DNA from: Pachyseris speciosa
Lineage: Eukaryota > Cnidaria > Anthozoa > Scleractinia > Pachyseridae
Assembly: GCA_016490735.1 (NCBI GenBank)
Contig: JAEMWC010000347.1
Span: forward strand, 456,001-520,000
Direction: 5' to 3'
DNA: 64,000 nt
Shown here: positions 40,804 to 50,222 of the stretch, piece by piece
Layout of the letters: the number at the start of each line of letters is the position of its first letter
Position numbering within the stretch: the stretch's first letter is position 1
Notes under the pieces: model-generated
What the model was told of the DNA's origin: nothing
Databases searched by the model: none
The model's input: the letters and a program-made list of their open reading frames with translations, nothing else
Translations under genes and position numbers: made by a program

Positions 40804-41418
40804 ATGGAACATGGAGTCCCTTATTTAGCGAAGAAAGGTGTTGAAATGGGGAGATATTATGCTTCAGAAGCAATGAGAAATCCAAAGCTGCAAAGGCAAT
40901 TGATTGATAAAGGACTTTCCCTTGCAAAGCCAGTGATTACAAAGGTTGGGTCAGAAGCTTTGAAACAACTCTCAACAAAAGTGAGACCAAATATTCGTTA
41001 CAAAACAGATATCAAAGGATTAGATTACGGCGGTGCTATTGACATTCACAAGATGATCGGTAAACTACCAAAACCAAAAAGTGGATGGACACCCGGAAAG
41101 TATAAATACATGGGACCTTATAATCCCCTCGATAAACAGTTAGAGTATGATAAAAACACAGGTGAGGTCACAAAATGGTATGTCCAACCTTACAACAAGG
41201 TAGATGAAATAGCAGCATATCACGATATATGTTATGATATGGGAAAAAATAAAGGTGATTGTGACAAAACAATGGTTGAGTCACTTGATCAAATACCGTA
41301 TGGTGAGATGCCAAAATGGGGTCAAACAGCTAGATTCTTAATCGACAAAAAACAGAAATTAGGTCTTGGTGTTCCAAAAAACGGAAAAAGCCGTCGAGTG
41401 ATGAAAACTGGCAAGTAA
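40804..41418 (+). CDS. PLA2-like domain protein, in frame with the integrase
   Basis: 204 residues starting MEHGVPYLAKKGVEMG. The N-terminal helix is basic. The phospholipase A2-like domain of the parvovirus VP1 kind has MGPYNPLDKQLEYD at about 101-114 and the catalytic AAYHDICYDMGKN at about 137-149, introduced by DIHKMIGKLPKPKSGWTPGK. It probably opens endosomal membranes during entry (known for parvoviruses, inferred here). The frame ends at a TAA, but the very next codons continue in the same frame into the integrase, which has no ATG of its own. In related cnidarian proteins I recall the two as one polypeptide. Confidence 0.75.
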   Translation: MEHGVPYLAKKGVEMGRYYASEAMRNPKLQRQLIDKGLSLAKPVITKVGSEALKQLSTKVRPNIRYKTDIKGLDYGGAIDIHKMIGKLPKPKSGWTPGKYKYMGPYNPLDKQLEYDKNTGEVTKWYVQPYNKVDEIAAYHDICYDMGKNKGDCDKTMVESLDQIPYGEMPKWGQTARFLIDKKQKLGLGVPKNGKSRRVMKTGK

Positions 41419-42345
41419 AAACTAGCAGATGAATTACATGCACCCATAAAACGAAATTTCACTCGGCGGCGTGTGATTGTAAATAAAATTGATGAAATAT
41501 GGGCAAGTGATCTAGTTGAAATGCAACAGTTCAGTAAATGGAATAAGGGATACCGATATCTTCTTATGGTTATTGATGTCTTCAGTAAATATGGTTGGAT
41601 TGTCCCATTGAAGGATAAGAAAGGCGAATCTGTCACTGAAGCATTCAAAACAATATTCAAGGAAGGCAGAAAACCACAGTATTTATGGGTCGACAAGGGA
41701 AAAGAGTTTTACAACAAACATGTGAAAGACCTATTAGAGAAAAATGGGATACATATGTACTCAACTGAGAATGAAGAAAAGTCCTCAGTGGTTGAAAGAT
41801 GGAATAGGACAATTAAATCCAAAATGTGGAAGCAGTTCACTGTTCAAGGTAATACACAGTATTTAGACATGTTACCAAAATTAGTGAAAAAGTATAATAA
41901 TACCAAACATTCAAGCATAAAGATGACACCTACAGAGGCTTCAAAGAAAAAGAATGAAGGAACTGTTTACTTTAATCTATATGGTGATATGGAGCCATTA
42001 AAACAGAAACCAAAATTTAAAGTAGGTGATAAGGTCCGAATATCTAAGTATAAACGGAATGTGTTCGACAAGGGCTATACACCAAATTGGACTGAGGAAG
42101 TGTTCACAGTTGATAAGATTCAATACACTAATCCAATAACATACAAAATAAAGGATCTGAAAGGTGAAGATATTGAAGGGAGTTTTTATGAACCTGAATT
42201 ATTAAAAGCCAGACAGGATGTTTTCCGTATCGATAAAGTCATTCGCCGAGACTATAAGAAAAAACAAGCTTTGGTGAAGTGGAAGGGTTATAGTGATGAA
42301 TTTAACAGTTGGATACCATTTAGGGATTTAAAAGAAATATTATAA
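41419..42345 (+). CDS. Retrovirus-type integrase with chromodomain
   Basis: Reading starts directly after the TAA of the PLA2-like frame: a linker KLADELHAPIKRNFTRRRV, then VNKIDEIWASDLVEMQ. The catalytic core has aspartate in LLMVIDVFSKYGW, aspartate in YLWVDKGKEFYN and glutamate in SVVERWNRTIKSK, the last two 33 residues apart. A beta-barrel region (KFKVGDKVRISKYKRNVFDKG) and a C-terminal chromodomain follow (IDKVIRRDYKKKQALVKWKG, then WIPFRDL). It corresponds to the F54H12.3-type Polinton integrase. The chromodomain may direct insertion to chromatin marks. Expression needs readthrough of the TAA, a GTG start or repair of a nonsense change. Confidence 0.85.
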   Translation, partial: KLADELHAPIKRNFTRRRVIVNKIDEIWASDLVEMQQFSKWNKGYRYLLMVIDVFSKYGWIVPLKDKKGESVTEAFKTIFKEGRKPQYLWVDKGKEFYNKHVKDLLEKNGIHMYSTENEEKSSVVERWNRTIKSKMWKQFTVQGNTQYLDMLPKLVKKYNNTKHSSIKMTPTEASKKKNEGTVYFNLYGDMEPLKQKPKFKVGDKVRISKYKRNVFDKGYTPNWTEEVFTVDKIQYTNPITYKIKDLKGEDIEGSFYEPELLKARQDVFRIDKVIRRDYKKKQALVKWKGYSDEFNSWIPFRDLKEIL

Positions 42346-42492
42346 AGAGAAAATTATCTAACATATATATAGAAGAAACTTCAGTGTATATACTGTTATT
42401 TGCTCACGGTAGCCAAGAATATTATTATTCCTGACTATATTTAAACACAGGTCGAAAATCAATTAAAAATAAAAAATAAATTATTATAATAT
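42346..42492. promoter_or_regulatory. Promoter-like spacer before nuclease gene
   Basis: Contains TCTAACATATATATAG near 42,357 and ends ATTATTATAATATATG at the nuclease start codon. AT-rich otherwise. Confidence 0.4.
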
Positions 42493-42894
42493 ATGAAAAA
42501 TAATATAATTTCAATTAAAAATGAATATGATCTACATAGCAGTGTTGTATCATTTATCAGAAGGAAATATGAAGACGCATTAATGATCGCAGGACTAGGT
42601 GAGAATCAAATGACTCCGGGGATAAGAATCAGAAGTTATAACAAAGGATATATGGCCGGTCAGTGTGATTTGATGTTATTGAATCCAACTGAAAAATACA
42701 ATGCTCTATGCCTGGAATTCAAAAGCCCAACAGGTATTTTCATAGTCACCAATAAACAAATAATGATGAAGAAAATGTATGAGAAAAACAACTGCAAATA
42801 CATAATGAGCAACTGTTTCGAAGACTTGATTTATGAAATAACTAAACACATGGAAGAGAGCAGAACATATTTAAACGCAGATAAAAATATTTAA
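42493..42894 (+). CDS. VRR-NUC (PD-(D/E)XK) nuclease
   Basis: 133-aa protein. The core reads KGYMAGQCDLMLLNPTEKYN, with the catalytic aspartate in CDL, then ALCLEFKSPTGIF with the E-x-K pair. A conserved glutamine follows in TNKQIMMKKM, and YIMSNCFEDLIYEIT closes the fold. This is the VRR-NUC pattern. Such enzymes act as structure-specific nucleases or Holliday junction resolvases in viruses and Fanconi-type repair. Length fits a stand-alone domain. It lies between integrase and PolB, consistent with genome replication or resolution. Confidence 0.75.
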   Translation: MKNNIISIKNEYDLHSSVVSFIRRKYEDALMIAGLGENQMTPGIRIRSYNKGYMAGQCDLMLLNPTEKYNALCLEFKSPTGIFIVTNKQIMMKKMYEKNNCKYIMSNCFEDLIYEITKHMEESRTYLNADKNI

Positions 42895-42917
42895 AATATA
42901 TATTAGTATATATATAT

Positions 42918-43106
42918 ATGGAGAATAAAAATGTTAAGAGAGGTCGGGGAAGGCCAAGAGTTCTCAGTGATGAGGAAAGAATAAAACACAAGACTACCTA
43001 TATGCTGAATAAAGAATGGTACTGTGAAGTTTGTAATAATGGCAAAAATTACACACTGGCCGGCAGAACGCTTCACAAGAGAACAAAAAAGCATCAAAAA
43101 AAATAA
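42918..43106 (+). CDS. Small AT-hook/C2H2 zinc-finger protein
   Basis: 62 residues. The N-terminus has an AT-hook KRGRGRPR at about 7-14. The rest is one C2H2-like finger WYCEVCNNGKNYTLAGRTLH, with a second histidine in KRTKKH. The combination suggests binding to AT-rich DNA, possibly the element's own promoters or ends. The start lies in a run of TA repeats ending TATATG. Confidence 0.6.
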   Translation: MENKNVKRGRGRPRVLSDEERIKHKTTYMLNKEWYCEVCNNGKNYTLAGRTLHKRTKKHQKK

Positions 43107-43385
43107 TATTTGAATCAGTTCAAAGGATTCAAGGATTTGGAATCACTTGAATTATCAACCCTACTTAAACGCGCATTGAAACTGGCTTAAACAAAAAAAT
43201 ATTTATATAGTTATTATATAAATGGAAAATTTTATCTCACCCAATAGTATGGATAAGAAGAGTCTAGAGAAACTCAGTAAATCTCAGCTCATCGAATTGC
43301 TATTAAAGCAACAGAAGAAACCAAAGATCGTTATTGTGGATGATTACAAACCAATCCCTCAACCAAGAACTAAAAAACTGAAGCA

Positions 43386-43391
43386 ACAGAA
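43386..43391. repeat. Target duplication of MITE in PolB, left copy
   Basis: ACAGAA, repeated at 43,839-43,844. Without the insertion and one copy the polymerase reading is continuous. Confidence 0.75.
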
Positions 43392-43838
43392 CAGGGGCAC
43401 CCAACGAGCCAAATCAACCAAAAGCTGTAGAAAGGTATTTTTGAATACCTTATGGTGTTTGAAGGCTGTTTAAAGTGATGTTTTCATGAGCTAGAAGAAG
43501 TTCATCTGTTCGGATTCTCTAGCTGAAAGTTTAATTGCCCGAAAATTTTAGGGAACAAAATCTTCCTTTGAGAAAATGCAAGCTGAAATGAACTTTCCAC
43601 AAGCTTTCTAGGGAACTATTTTCTTTCCGAAAATGCTAGCTGACGTTTTTGACTGCCAAAAACGGCATTTACGACCTTCCCGAAAATCTTAGGGGCTATG
43701 ATTTCCCTATTGCGAATCTCTTAGGCCACGTTTTAGTTACGAAAGTCCGAGTGCACTCTTTAATCGACGCCGAAAGCCCCAGGCGAATTACCCTCCACCG
43801 AACAGATATATTCCGAAACTTGTCGTTGGGTGCCCCTG
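43392..43838. mobile_element. 447-bp MITE inserted in PolB
   Basis: Terminal inverted repeats CAGGGGCACCCAACGA and its complement, no transposase, internal words AGCTGA(C/A)(G/A)T and CCGAAAAT repeated. Insert plus duplication is 453 bp, a multiple of three, so the polymerase frame is the same before and after; the insert itself contains stops. The superfamily is unclear: the ends look hAT-like but the duplication is 6 bp. Confidence 0.85.
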
Positions 43839-46800
43839 ACAGAAGAAGCCAAAAGTTATTGTGGTAGATGATACCAAGCCTATACAGAGACCACTGCCAG
43901 CGCCTCGCAGGAGTGTAAAACAAATGGTTCAAGATTATGAAAACAACATAATTCCTCCACCATTAGAGTTCAGAGACAGACCAGTTCCCGCCCCAAGAGC
44001 TAAAAAGCCAGTTCCTGAACCAAGGACTAAGATTATACAAACTGAAAAAGCTCTAAAGGGCTTCACAAAGTCTTTTGAAATTGATATAAAAAATGACAAA
44101 GACCCGCTAGAGCAACTACTAAACACAAGAATGGCAATCGAAACACACATTAAAAAATTGTTAAATGAAATGAAAGGACTGAAATTTGTTGAAACGCTAA
44201 AGGTAACATTCGCAAAAATGACTGACGGAGCAATAGAATACAAAACCGCATATTTCAACAGTCAAGCTGAAACAATCATAAACAATCCAGAGATCAATGA
44301 ATCATTACAAGTGTCAAAACAACAAATAATAAATAAGATTGCAGTTTGGGTTTCTGAGGGGTCTGGTTGGACAATCGAATCTGTTGATAGTCATTACCTC
44401 AATGTGGTGAAATATGAGCCGATTAGAGGTTCCTCATACATAAAACTACCAGCAGAATTACGAAATAGTGCCAAAGGTTTAGTTAACTTGAAAAATGAGG
44501 ATAACGAATGCTTCCGGTGGTGTCACATCAGACACTTGAACCCACAAGAGAAATACCCACAGAGGATTAAAAAAGTTGATAGGAAATTTATTGAAAATTT
44601 AGATTATTCAGGAATTGAATTTCCAGTGACTACCAAACATTACAATAAGATTGAAAAACAAAATGAGATCAACATCAATGTTTTCGGTTATGAGGATAAA
44701 CAACCATATCCAATATATGTATCAAAAGAGAAATATGCAGACTGCTTGAATCTGCTTCTAATAACTGAAAATGAAAACAAGCATTATGTGCTAATCAAAG
44801 ATTTCAATAAGTTTATGTACAATCAAACAAAGCACAAAGAAAGAAAACACTTTTGCATGCACTGTCTTCAATGCTTCAGCTCTGAAAGGGTTCTGAATGA
44901 TCACAAGGACAACTGCATGCAAGTAAATGGCACACAGGCAATAAAAATGCCAAACAAAGATAACAACATACCGAAATTCAACAATTTCCATAAACAACAA
45001 CAAGTACCATTTGTGATCTATGCTGATTTTGAAGCCATCACTGAAAAAATACACGGTTGTCAACCCAACAGTGATAAATCATATACTGAAGCCTATCAGA
45101 AGCATACTGATTGTGGATATGGTTACAAAGTTGTTTGTTGTTATGATGATAAATACAGCAAACCAGCAGTAATATACAGGGGTGAAAAGGCTGTGTACAA
45201 ATTTATGGAAGCTATGCTGGAGGAAGTCAAGTATTGCAAAAGTATTGTGAAAAAGGAATTCAACAAACCACTCAGAATGACAAAAGATAATGAGGAGGAA
45301 TTTCAAAAAGCTGAGGTGTGTCACATCTGTGATAAGAAGTACACTAATAAAGATGTTCGTGTACGAGATCATTGTCATATTACTGGTAAATACAGAGGCT
45401 CTGCTCACCAAGAGTGTAATCTGAAACAAAGAGTAAGCCCAGAAGAAATAAAAATTCCAGTTATATTCCACAATCTGAGAGGTTATGACAGTCATTTCAT
45501 AATGCAAGAGATTGGAGCCATTGTTAAGAAACACACTTACAAAAATAAGAAAGGTGAAGACTGTCAAATGACAATCAATGCAATCCCCAACAACATGGAG
45601 AAGTATATGGCTTTCATGCTTGGTAATCACCTAACATTTATTGATAGTTTCCAATTCATGAGCTCTAGTTTGGAAAAACTGGTCAGTAATCTACCAAAAG
45701 AGTCATTAAAATACACCTCTCAAGAGTTCAAGGGAAAGGATCTTAATTTGATGGCGCAAAATGGTGTTTATCCTTATGACTATATGGATAGTTTCGATAA
45801 ATTTAACCAAAAGCTGCCGTCAAAAGAAGAATTCTACAGTATATTGAGTGATGAGCATATATCAGATGAAGACTATGCGCATGCTCAAAATGTGTGGAAT
45901 ACATTCTCTCTCAATAATATGGGCGATTATCATGACCTGTACCTTAAATCTGACATTCTTCTATTAGCTGATGTATTTGAAAACTTCAGGAAAACATGCC
46001 TTAAATACTACAAACTGGACCCATGTCTTTATTTCACGTCTTCAGGGCTTTCGTGGGACGCAATGCTTAAAATGACTGACATTAAACTAGAGCTTATGGT
46101 TGATATTGACATGTTTCAATTCATTGAAAAGGGTATGCGTGGAGGAATCAGTTATATAGCCAATCGTTATGGAAAAGCAAACAACAAATACATGAAAGAA
46201 TACGATGAGAAGGCGCCCTCAAAGTATATCATGTATCTCGATGCTAATAATTTGTATGGTTGGGCTATGAGTCAATATTTATCAACCGGTGGTTTCAAAT
46301 GGTTGACACAAAAACAGATTGATAAGATAGACCTAGCTAAGTATAAAGAAGATGGCAACAAAGGTTTGATACTTGAAGTTGTCCTTGAATACCCCCAAGA
46401 GTTGTGACTACCCACTTGGACCGGAAAAGGCCAAAGTAGCTGAAAGTATGTTGTCTGAGTATTGTAAAAACATCGCGAAGAAATATAAAATATCAACTGG
46501 TCTGGTACATAAACTAATACCAACATTAAGCAACAAAGAAAAATACGTGCTCCATTATAGGAACCTCCAATTATACACTGATCTTGGTTTGAAAATAACT
46601 TAAGTCCATCGAGTGTTAGAGTTCAATCAGTCCGCATGGTTGAAGCAATATATTAATTTCAACACTCAGAAAAGAACTAACGCTAAAAATGCCTTTGAGA
46701 AAGACTTTTTCAAGCTGATGAATAACAGTGTATTTGGAAAAACGATGGAAAACCTCAGAAAGCGAGTAGACGTCAGATTAGTCACCGATGAAAAGAAACT

Positions 46801-47826
46801 ATTAAAAATGGCTGCTAAACCAACATATGTTAGCAGTAAAATCTTCAATGAAAATTTGGTAGCTGTTCATAAGATAAAAGAAACACTTACTTTAAACCGG
46901 CCAGCATATGTAGGAATGTGTATTCTTGATCTGAGAAAGACACTGATGTACGATTTCCATTACAACTACATCAAAGAGAAGTACGGAAACAAGGCGAAGC
47001 TGCTCTTCACAGACACAGACAGCTTGACCTATGAAATTGAAACCGAAGACGTCTATAGACATTTCTGGAAGGATAAAAATAAATTTGATAACAGCGACTA
47101 CCCAGAATACTCTCCATATTTTGATAAGACGAATAAAAAAGTAATTGGTAAATTCAAAGATGAAGCTGCAGGAGTTCCAATTTGTGAATTCATCGGTCTA
47201 CGATCGAAAATGTATAGCTATATGAAAGACAACCAAAAAGGAGGGAGGACTGCTAAAGGAATTAGGAAGAATATTATTAAGAATAACATCAAACATGAAA
47301 ATTATAAAGAGACACTATTTGATAATAAACAGTTGCATCATAGAATGAAAACAATCAGAAGCCAAAACCATCAACTAGGAAGTTATGAGATAAATAAAGT
47401 ATCACTCAGCTGCTTTGACGACAAGCGGTATATTCACGATAATGGTGTGACAAGCTATGCATACGGACATTATAAAATCTAACTGTTGACGTCACACCAT
47501 AGCTGTGGTGTTTTTATCGCCTCAAACCCACTGATTTACCTAGTTCAGGATAGTATTGTGAGTTTTGTTGTATATTTAATTTAAAATACTGCCCTTTTTC
47601 TGACCCTTTACCCGAAGAATTAGCATATGAGACAGGAACATTTGTTGGGGGGGGTTTCCCTTTCGAATGAGTCATCAAACTACGTCACTATGTTTAGGGG
47701 ATTCTAGATTTTTCGCTTTTTACACATGCGTATTATTTTTTATCTTTGAAAATTTCATTTATGTACCACAAGCATAAAAATGAAAATACAAACGCATATA
47801 AAAGGGATTTTTTACACAGATAAAGT

Positions 47827-47899
47827 GTGGCTTGTATACAAAGTATCTAACGATTGGAAAAAGCGGGGGCCTTTCGTTAGCGAAATGTATACAAGCCAC
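47827..47899. repeat. Inverted repeat near right end of element B
   Basis: Arms GTGGCTTGTATACA (47,827-47,840) and TGTATACAAGCCAC (47,886-47,899), perfect over 14 bp. The next inverted repeat starts immediately after it. Confidence 0.7.
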
Positions 47900-47939
47900 C
47901 CCATGGAATAACGAAAAACCCCCGCCGTTATTCCATGGG
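47900..47939. repeat. Second inverted repeat near right end
   Basis: Arms CCCATGGAATAACG and CGTTATTCCATGGG, perfect over 14 bp with a 12-base C-rich loop. It abuts the preceding hairpin. Confidence 0.7.
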
Positions 47940-48170
47940 TTAAAAACACACAAAATCACCCTGAGATGGTATCGGGTTGTTGGGTAGAGCTATATTCAAG
48001 ATTAGACTTGTCAGAAGTGCCGGTTCAACCTCAAGCCGGAGGGTGAAAAAAATAATTAAACAAATACTTGGCCCTAAGAGGGTCTGATAGGGCCAGAGCG
48101 GAGTGGTGGTGGGAACATAAATGATAGTGCTCTGGTGGTGTGGAGGTGGGAATACAAAAAACAAAAAAAA

Positions 48171-48242
48171 CCTCTCATGAGGGACGGGTGGTGATACAAA
48201 TTCCAAATTAAGTCCCTCATGAGAGGTTCTGGTGGCCACCAG
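48171..48242. repeat. Third inverted repeat and adjoining palindrome
   Basis: Arms CCTCTCATGAGGGAC and GTCCCTCATGAGAGG, perfect over 15 bp, followed within a few bases by the perfect palindrome CTGGTGGCCACCAG. It lies about 55 bp inside the right TIR. Confidence 0.7.
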
Positions 48243-48296
48243 TTTTGCTATTTTTTATAGGGTTAATTCCATCGAACGGTGAATAGTACTTGGGGG

Positions 48297-48469
48297 TTTC
48301 CTGTTTTTCCGAGAATGTCACGCTTGGTGATTTTTCCGAGAAAGTCACGCATTTTTAATAAACTATAGATTACCATAATACGAGATCATTTTGCTAAAAC
48401 ACCCCCTAAATCAGTATGTGATTCCATTTGATTAATTTTTGATCTGGTACCCCCAAACACTATACTACT
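48297..48469 (-). repeat. Right terminal inverted repeat of element B
   Basis: Reverse complement of the left repeat over its full length with one G fewer in a homopolymer. It ends ACTATACTACT, giving the AG start when read inward. Confidence 0.92.
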
Positions 48470-48475
48470 TTTCAA
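48470..48475. repeat. Polinton 6-bp target duplication, right copy
   Basis: TTTCAA, identical to the left copy. Confidence 0.85.
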
Positions 48476-48539
48476 GGCCTTGAATTTTGATTTTCAAATT
48501 CAAGCACTTTCAAGGACTTTCAAGGTGCGTGCGAACCCT
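48476..48539. mobile_element. hAT-like MITE, right part
   Basis: Continues the MITE interrupted at the left end of the Polinton, with further TTTCAAGGACTTT words. It ends GCGAACCCT, the inverted partner of AGGGTTCG, followed by GCATTTAC. Confidence 0.75.
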
Positions 48540-49720
48540 GCATTTACATATAGTGTGCTGGTCATATCACCCATCTGACCTCACTCAAGCTACAGACCCA
48601 AGGCTGTAAAAAATAGTATGGAAAGGTGATCTGAGCCAGTGTCACAGTGGATTTGGACCCCCCGCAGATTTGCACCCTCCAGTCCAGATCTGCTTGTGGA
48701 TCAGATTTGGACCCCCTAGTCCAGAACTGCTAGCAGATATGAATCCCCTTTTACGGATTTGGACCCCCACCCCTCCTAAAAACAAGCATTCTATTCAGTA
48801 AGGTAATAAAAATTCCTTTGCAAATTGAGTTTGGAGATGTTAAAAAGCAAAAAAATATATTGAGGTAGGTTTTTTTAAAACAATAATCTTTAATACTTTG
48901 TGTAAAAAAGAACCTGCAACGCTAGTTTGCATCTATAAATTTTTAAAACAAAACATTTCTTAACATCTTAGAGCAATACCTAAGGACAGGTCTGTTTCCC
49001 CGTTTAACTGTAGCCTACTTAGTTATGGTTTAGAGCCACTAGAAATTGGTGGAGAAGCCTGGTGAATGCTATTTTGAATCAGTATCCGACATCAGACATA
49101 TAGTGATTCAGATCATCACTTCATAATGAATGCAATTTCAGTTATCCAAAGCCTCCCATGAGACGGTTGGAAATCAGAAATTGTGTATCCTCTGGATATA
49201 TGTATGCATCAAAAAAATTTATGAAAGAAAGATACATGGAAATCAATAAAAATATTTAGATGATATGCATTAAGGCCAATATATTACTTTTGATCAGTTA
49301 CTTCTTGACCTTACTATCGCAAAAAACTGCTTGCTGACATTAAGCTCATCAATCAATGCACCTACAGTGTTTTCAAAAAGAAATCCAGCTGCATTTCTGG
49401 CCAGCCAAGTGCAAGACTAAGCAACTTGGTAATAAAATATTGGGCATGTGGTTGATATCACTATAAAGGTAATTAACAATGTAGTATGAGGATTTAAGGT
49501 AATGATTCACCAAAGAAAAAGTGCTGGAAATCCGTGTTAGCAATCTTAACTTGATTTTCTATTTTGCAAGAAAGGTAAGGACTAGTCTCACATTTCTCCA
49601 TGTACATTTGAAATTGCACAACATACTTCCTCAAACATCAAAAATCCCATTACACATTAGTACCAAATGTCATCCAAACATACCACAAGATTGGTGTGAC
49701 CAGCTATGAATAAAATCAGC
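48540..49720. repeat. Dispersed host repeat module R1, forward copy
   Basis: Continues the module split by the MITE. The same sequence occurs in inverse orientation at about 53.12-54.62 kb and 60.84-62.19 kb. It carries a conserved peptide-like stretch, CHPNIPQDWCDQL, in all three copies, in one of them longer (LLIKLIERLYAGEGSPKD). That suggests a captured or ancestral exon. Runs of GGATTTGGACCCC-like words lie near 48.65-48.77 kb. Confidence 0.75.
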
Positions 49721-49880
49721 GGTCAACTTCAAAAAAACAGCTGACCTCTATGAGGTCTCAACTTGAGCCCGCGATATGGTCACGTGACACTGGTGAGCGG
49801 ATACCTTGTTTTGACAGGTGTCAATAGGTTATAGCGGAGCTCCAGCGGCCCGAAGGGCCGCGAAGCGGAGCACCATACCT

Positions 49881-49912
<32 letters not shown>

Positions 49913-50222
49913 AAAATGGCTAGCGGTATTGCTCGTGGGCCCGCACGACGACGACGACGACGACGACGACGGTGGAGTTGCCCAATAACTAATAATATCC
50001 TAATAATAATCATAATAATCCAACATGGCGGCCATACTCCACCTGGCCCAGCTGACCAGCTAGTTTACAGCGTAAGTCTTTGATACTGGACATCCATCTT
50101 ATAACCAATTGACACCTGTCAAAACAAGGTATCCGCTGACCAGGGTCACGTGACCATATCGCGGGCTCAAGTTGAGACCTCATCGAGGTCAGCTGTTTTT
50201 TTGAAGTTGTCCGCTGACCAGG
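49721..50222. repeat. Inverted-repeat-flanked module with GC hairpin
   Basis: About 115 bp at 49,720-49,834 is the inverse of 50,100-50,222. Between them is the module AGCGGAGCTCC... with the hairpin GCGGCCCGAAGGGCCGC (49,845-49,861), a variable (CGA)n run and CCAACATGGCGGCC. The same module occurs at 28.13, 54.64-54.90, 54.98 and 62.19 kb. Confidence 0.7.

Larger units (their letters stand above)
43222..47482 (+). pseudogene. Protein-primed type B DNA polymerase, interrupted
   Basis: N-terminal MENFISPNSMDKKSLEKLSK and a KPIPQPRTKK proline-rich stretch are cut by a 447-bp MITE. The frame resumes with DDTKPIQRPLPAPRRS. Further on come a C2H2 finger (FCMHCLQCFSSERVLNDH), Exo I in FVIYADFEAI, a zinc/HNH-like CHICDKKY...DHCHITGKYRG and Exo II in FHNLRGYDSHF. 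Then follow motif A in LDANNLYGWAMS, motif B in LMNNSVFGKTMEN and motif C in LLFTDTDSLTYEI. Breaks: the insertion, a frameshift near 46,402, and a TAA at 46,601-46,603 with the frame continuing on both sides. All catalytic motifs survive as sequence. It would replicate the linear element from its TIRs. Confidence 0.9.
47483..48296. other. Right subterminal non-coding region of element B
   Basis: No convincing gene. A short hairpin ACACCA/TGGTGT followed by five T lies just after the PolB stop and may be a transcription end signal. Several strong inverted repeats follow (listed separately). The left end of the element lacks a comparable region. Confidence 0.5.
28623..48469. mobile_element. Element B: complete Polinton/Maverick (adintovirus-like), 19.8 kb
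   Basis: The borders are defined by near-identical terminal inverted repeats starting AG and a 6-bp target duplication. Leftward: two-helix protein, an unknown gene, two fibres and ATPase. Rightward: VLTF3-like factor at the left end, then coiled-coil, penton-like, core, major capsid, protease fusion, zinc protein, PLA2-like protein with integrase, VRR-NUC nuclease, zinc-finger protein and PolB. It is AT-rich, unlike A. The TIRs differ by a single G, which points to a recent insertion. Breaks in PolB, fibre, core and an unknown gene suggest a defective copy unless some are assembly errors. Confidence 0.92.

Noticed and set aside
43222..43473. Separate 83-aa gene before PolB
   Set aside because: Its first 56 residues are the normal PolB N-terminus; the rest is read into the inserted MITE.
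45079..45630. 183-codon minus-strand frame inside PolB
   Set aside because: Shadow of the polymerase coding strand.
47759..48239. Small minus-strand frames near the right end of B
   Set aside because: They run through hairpins and have no match; the region looks non-coding.
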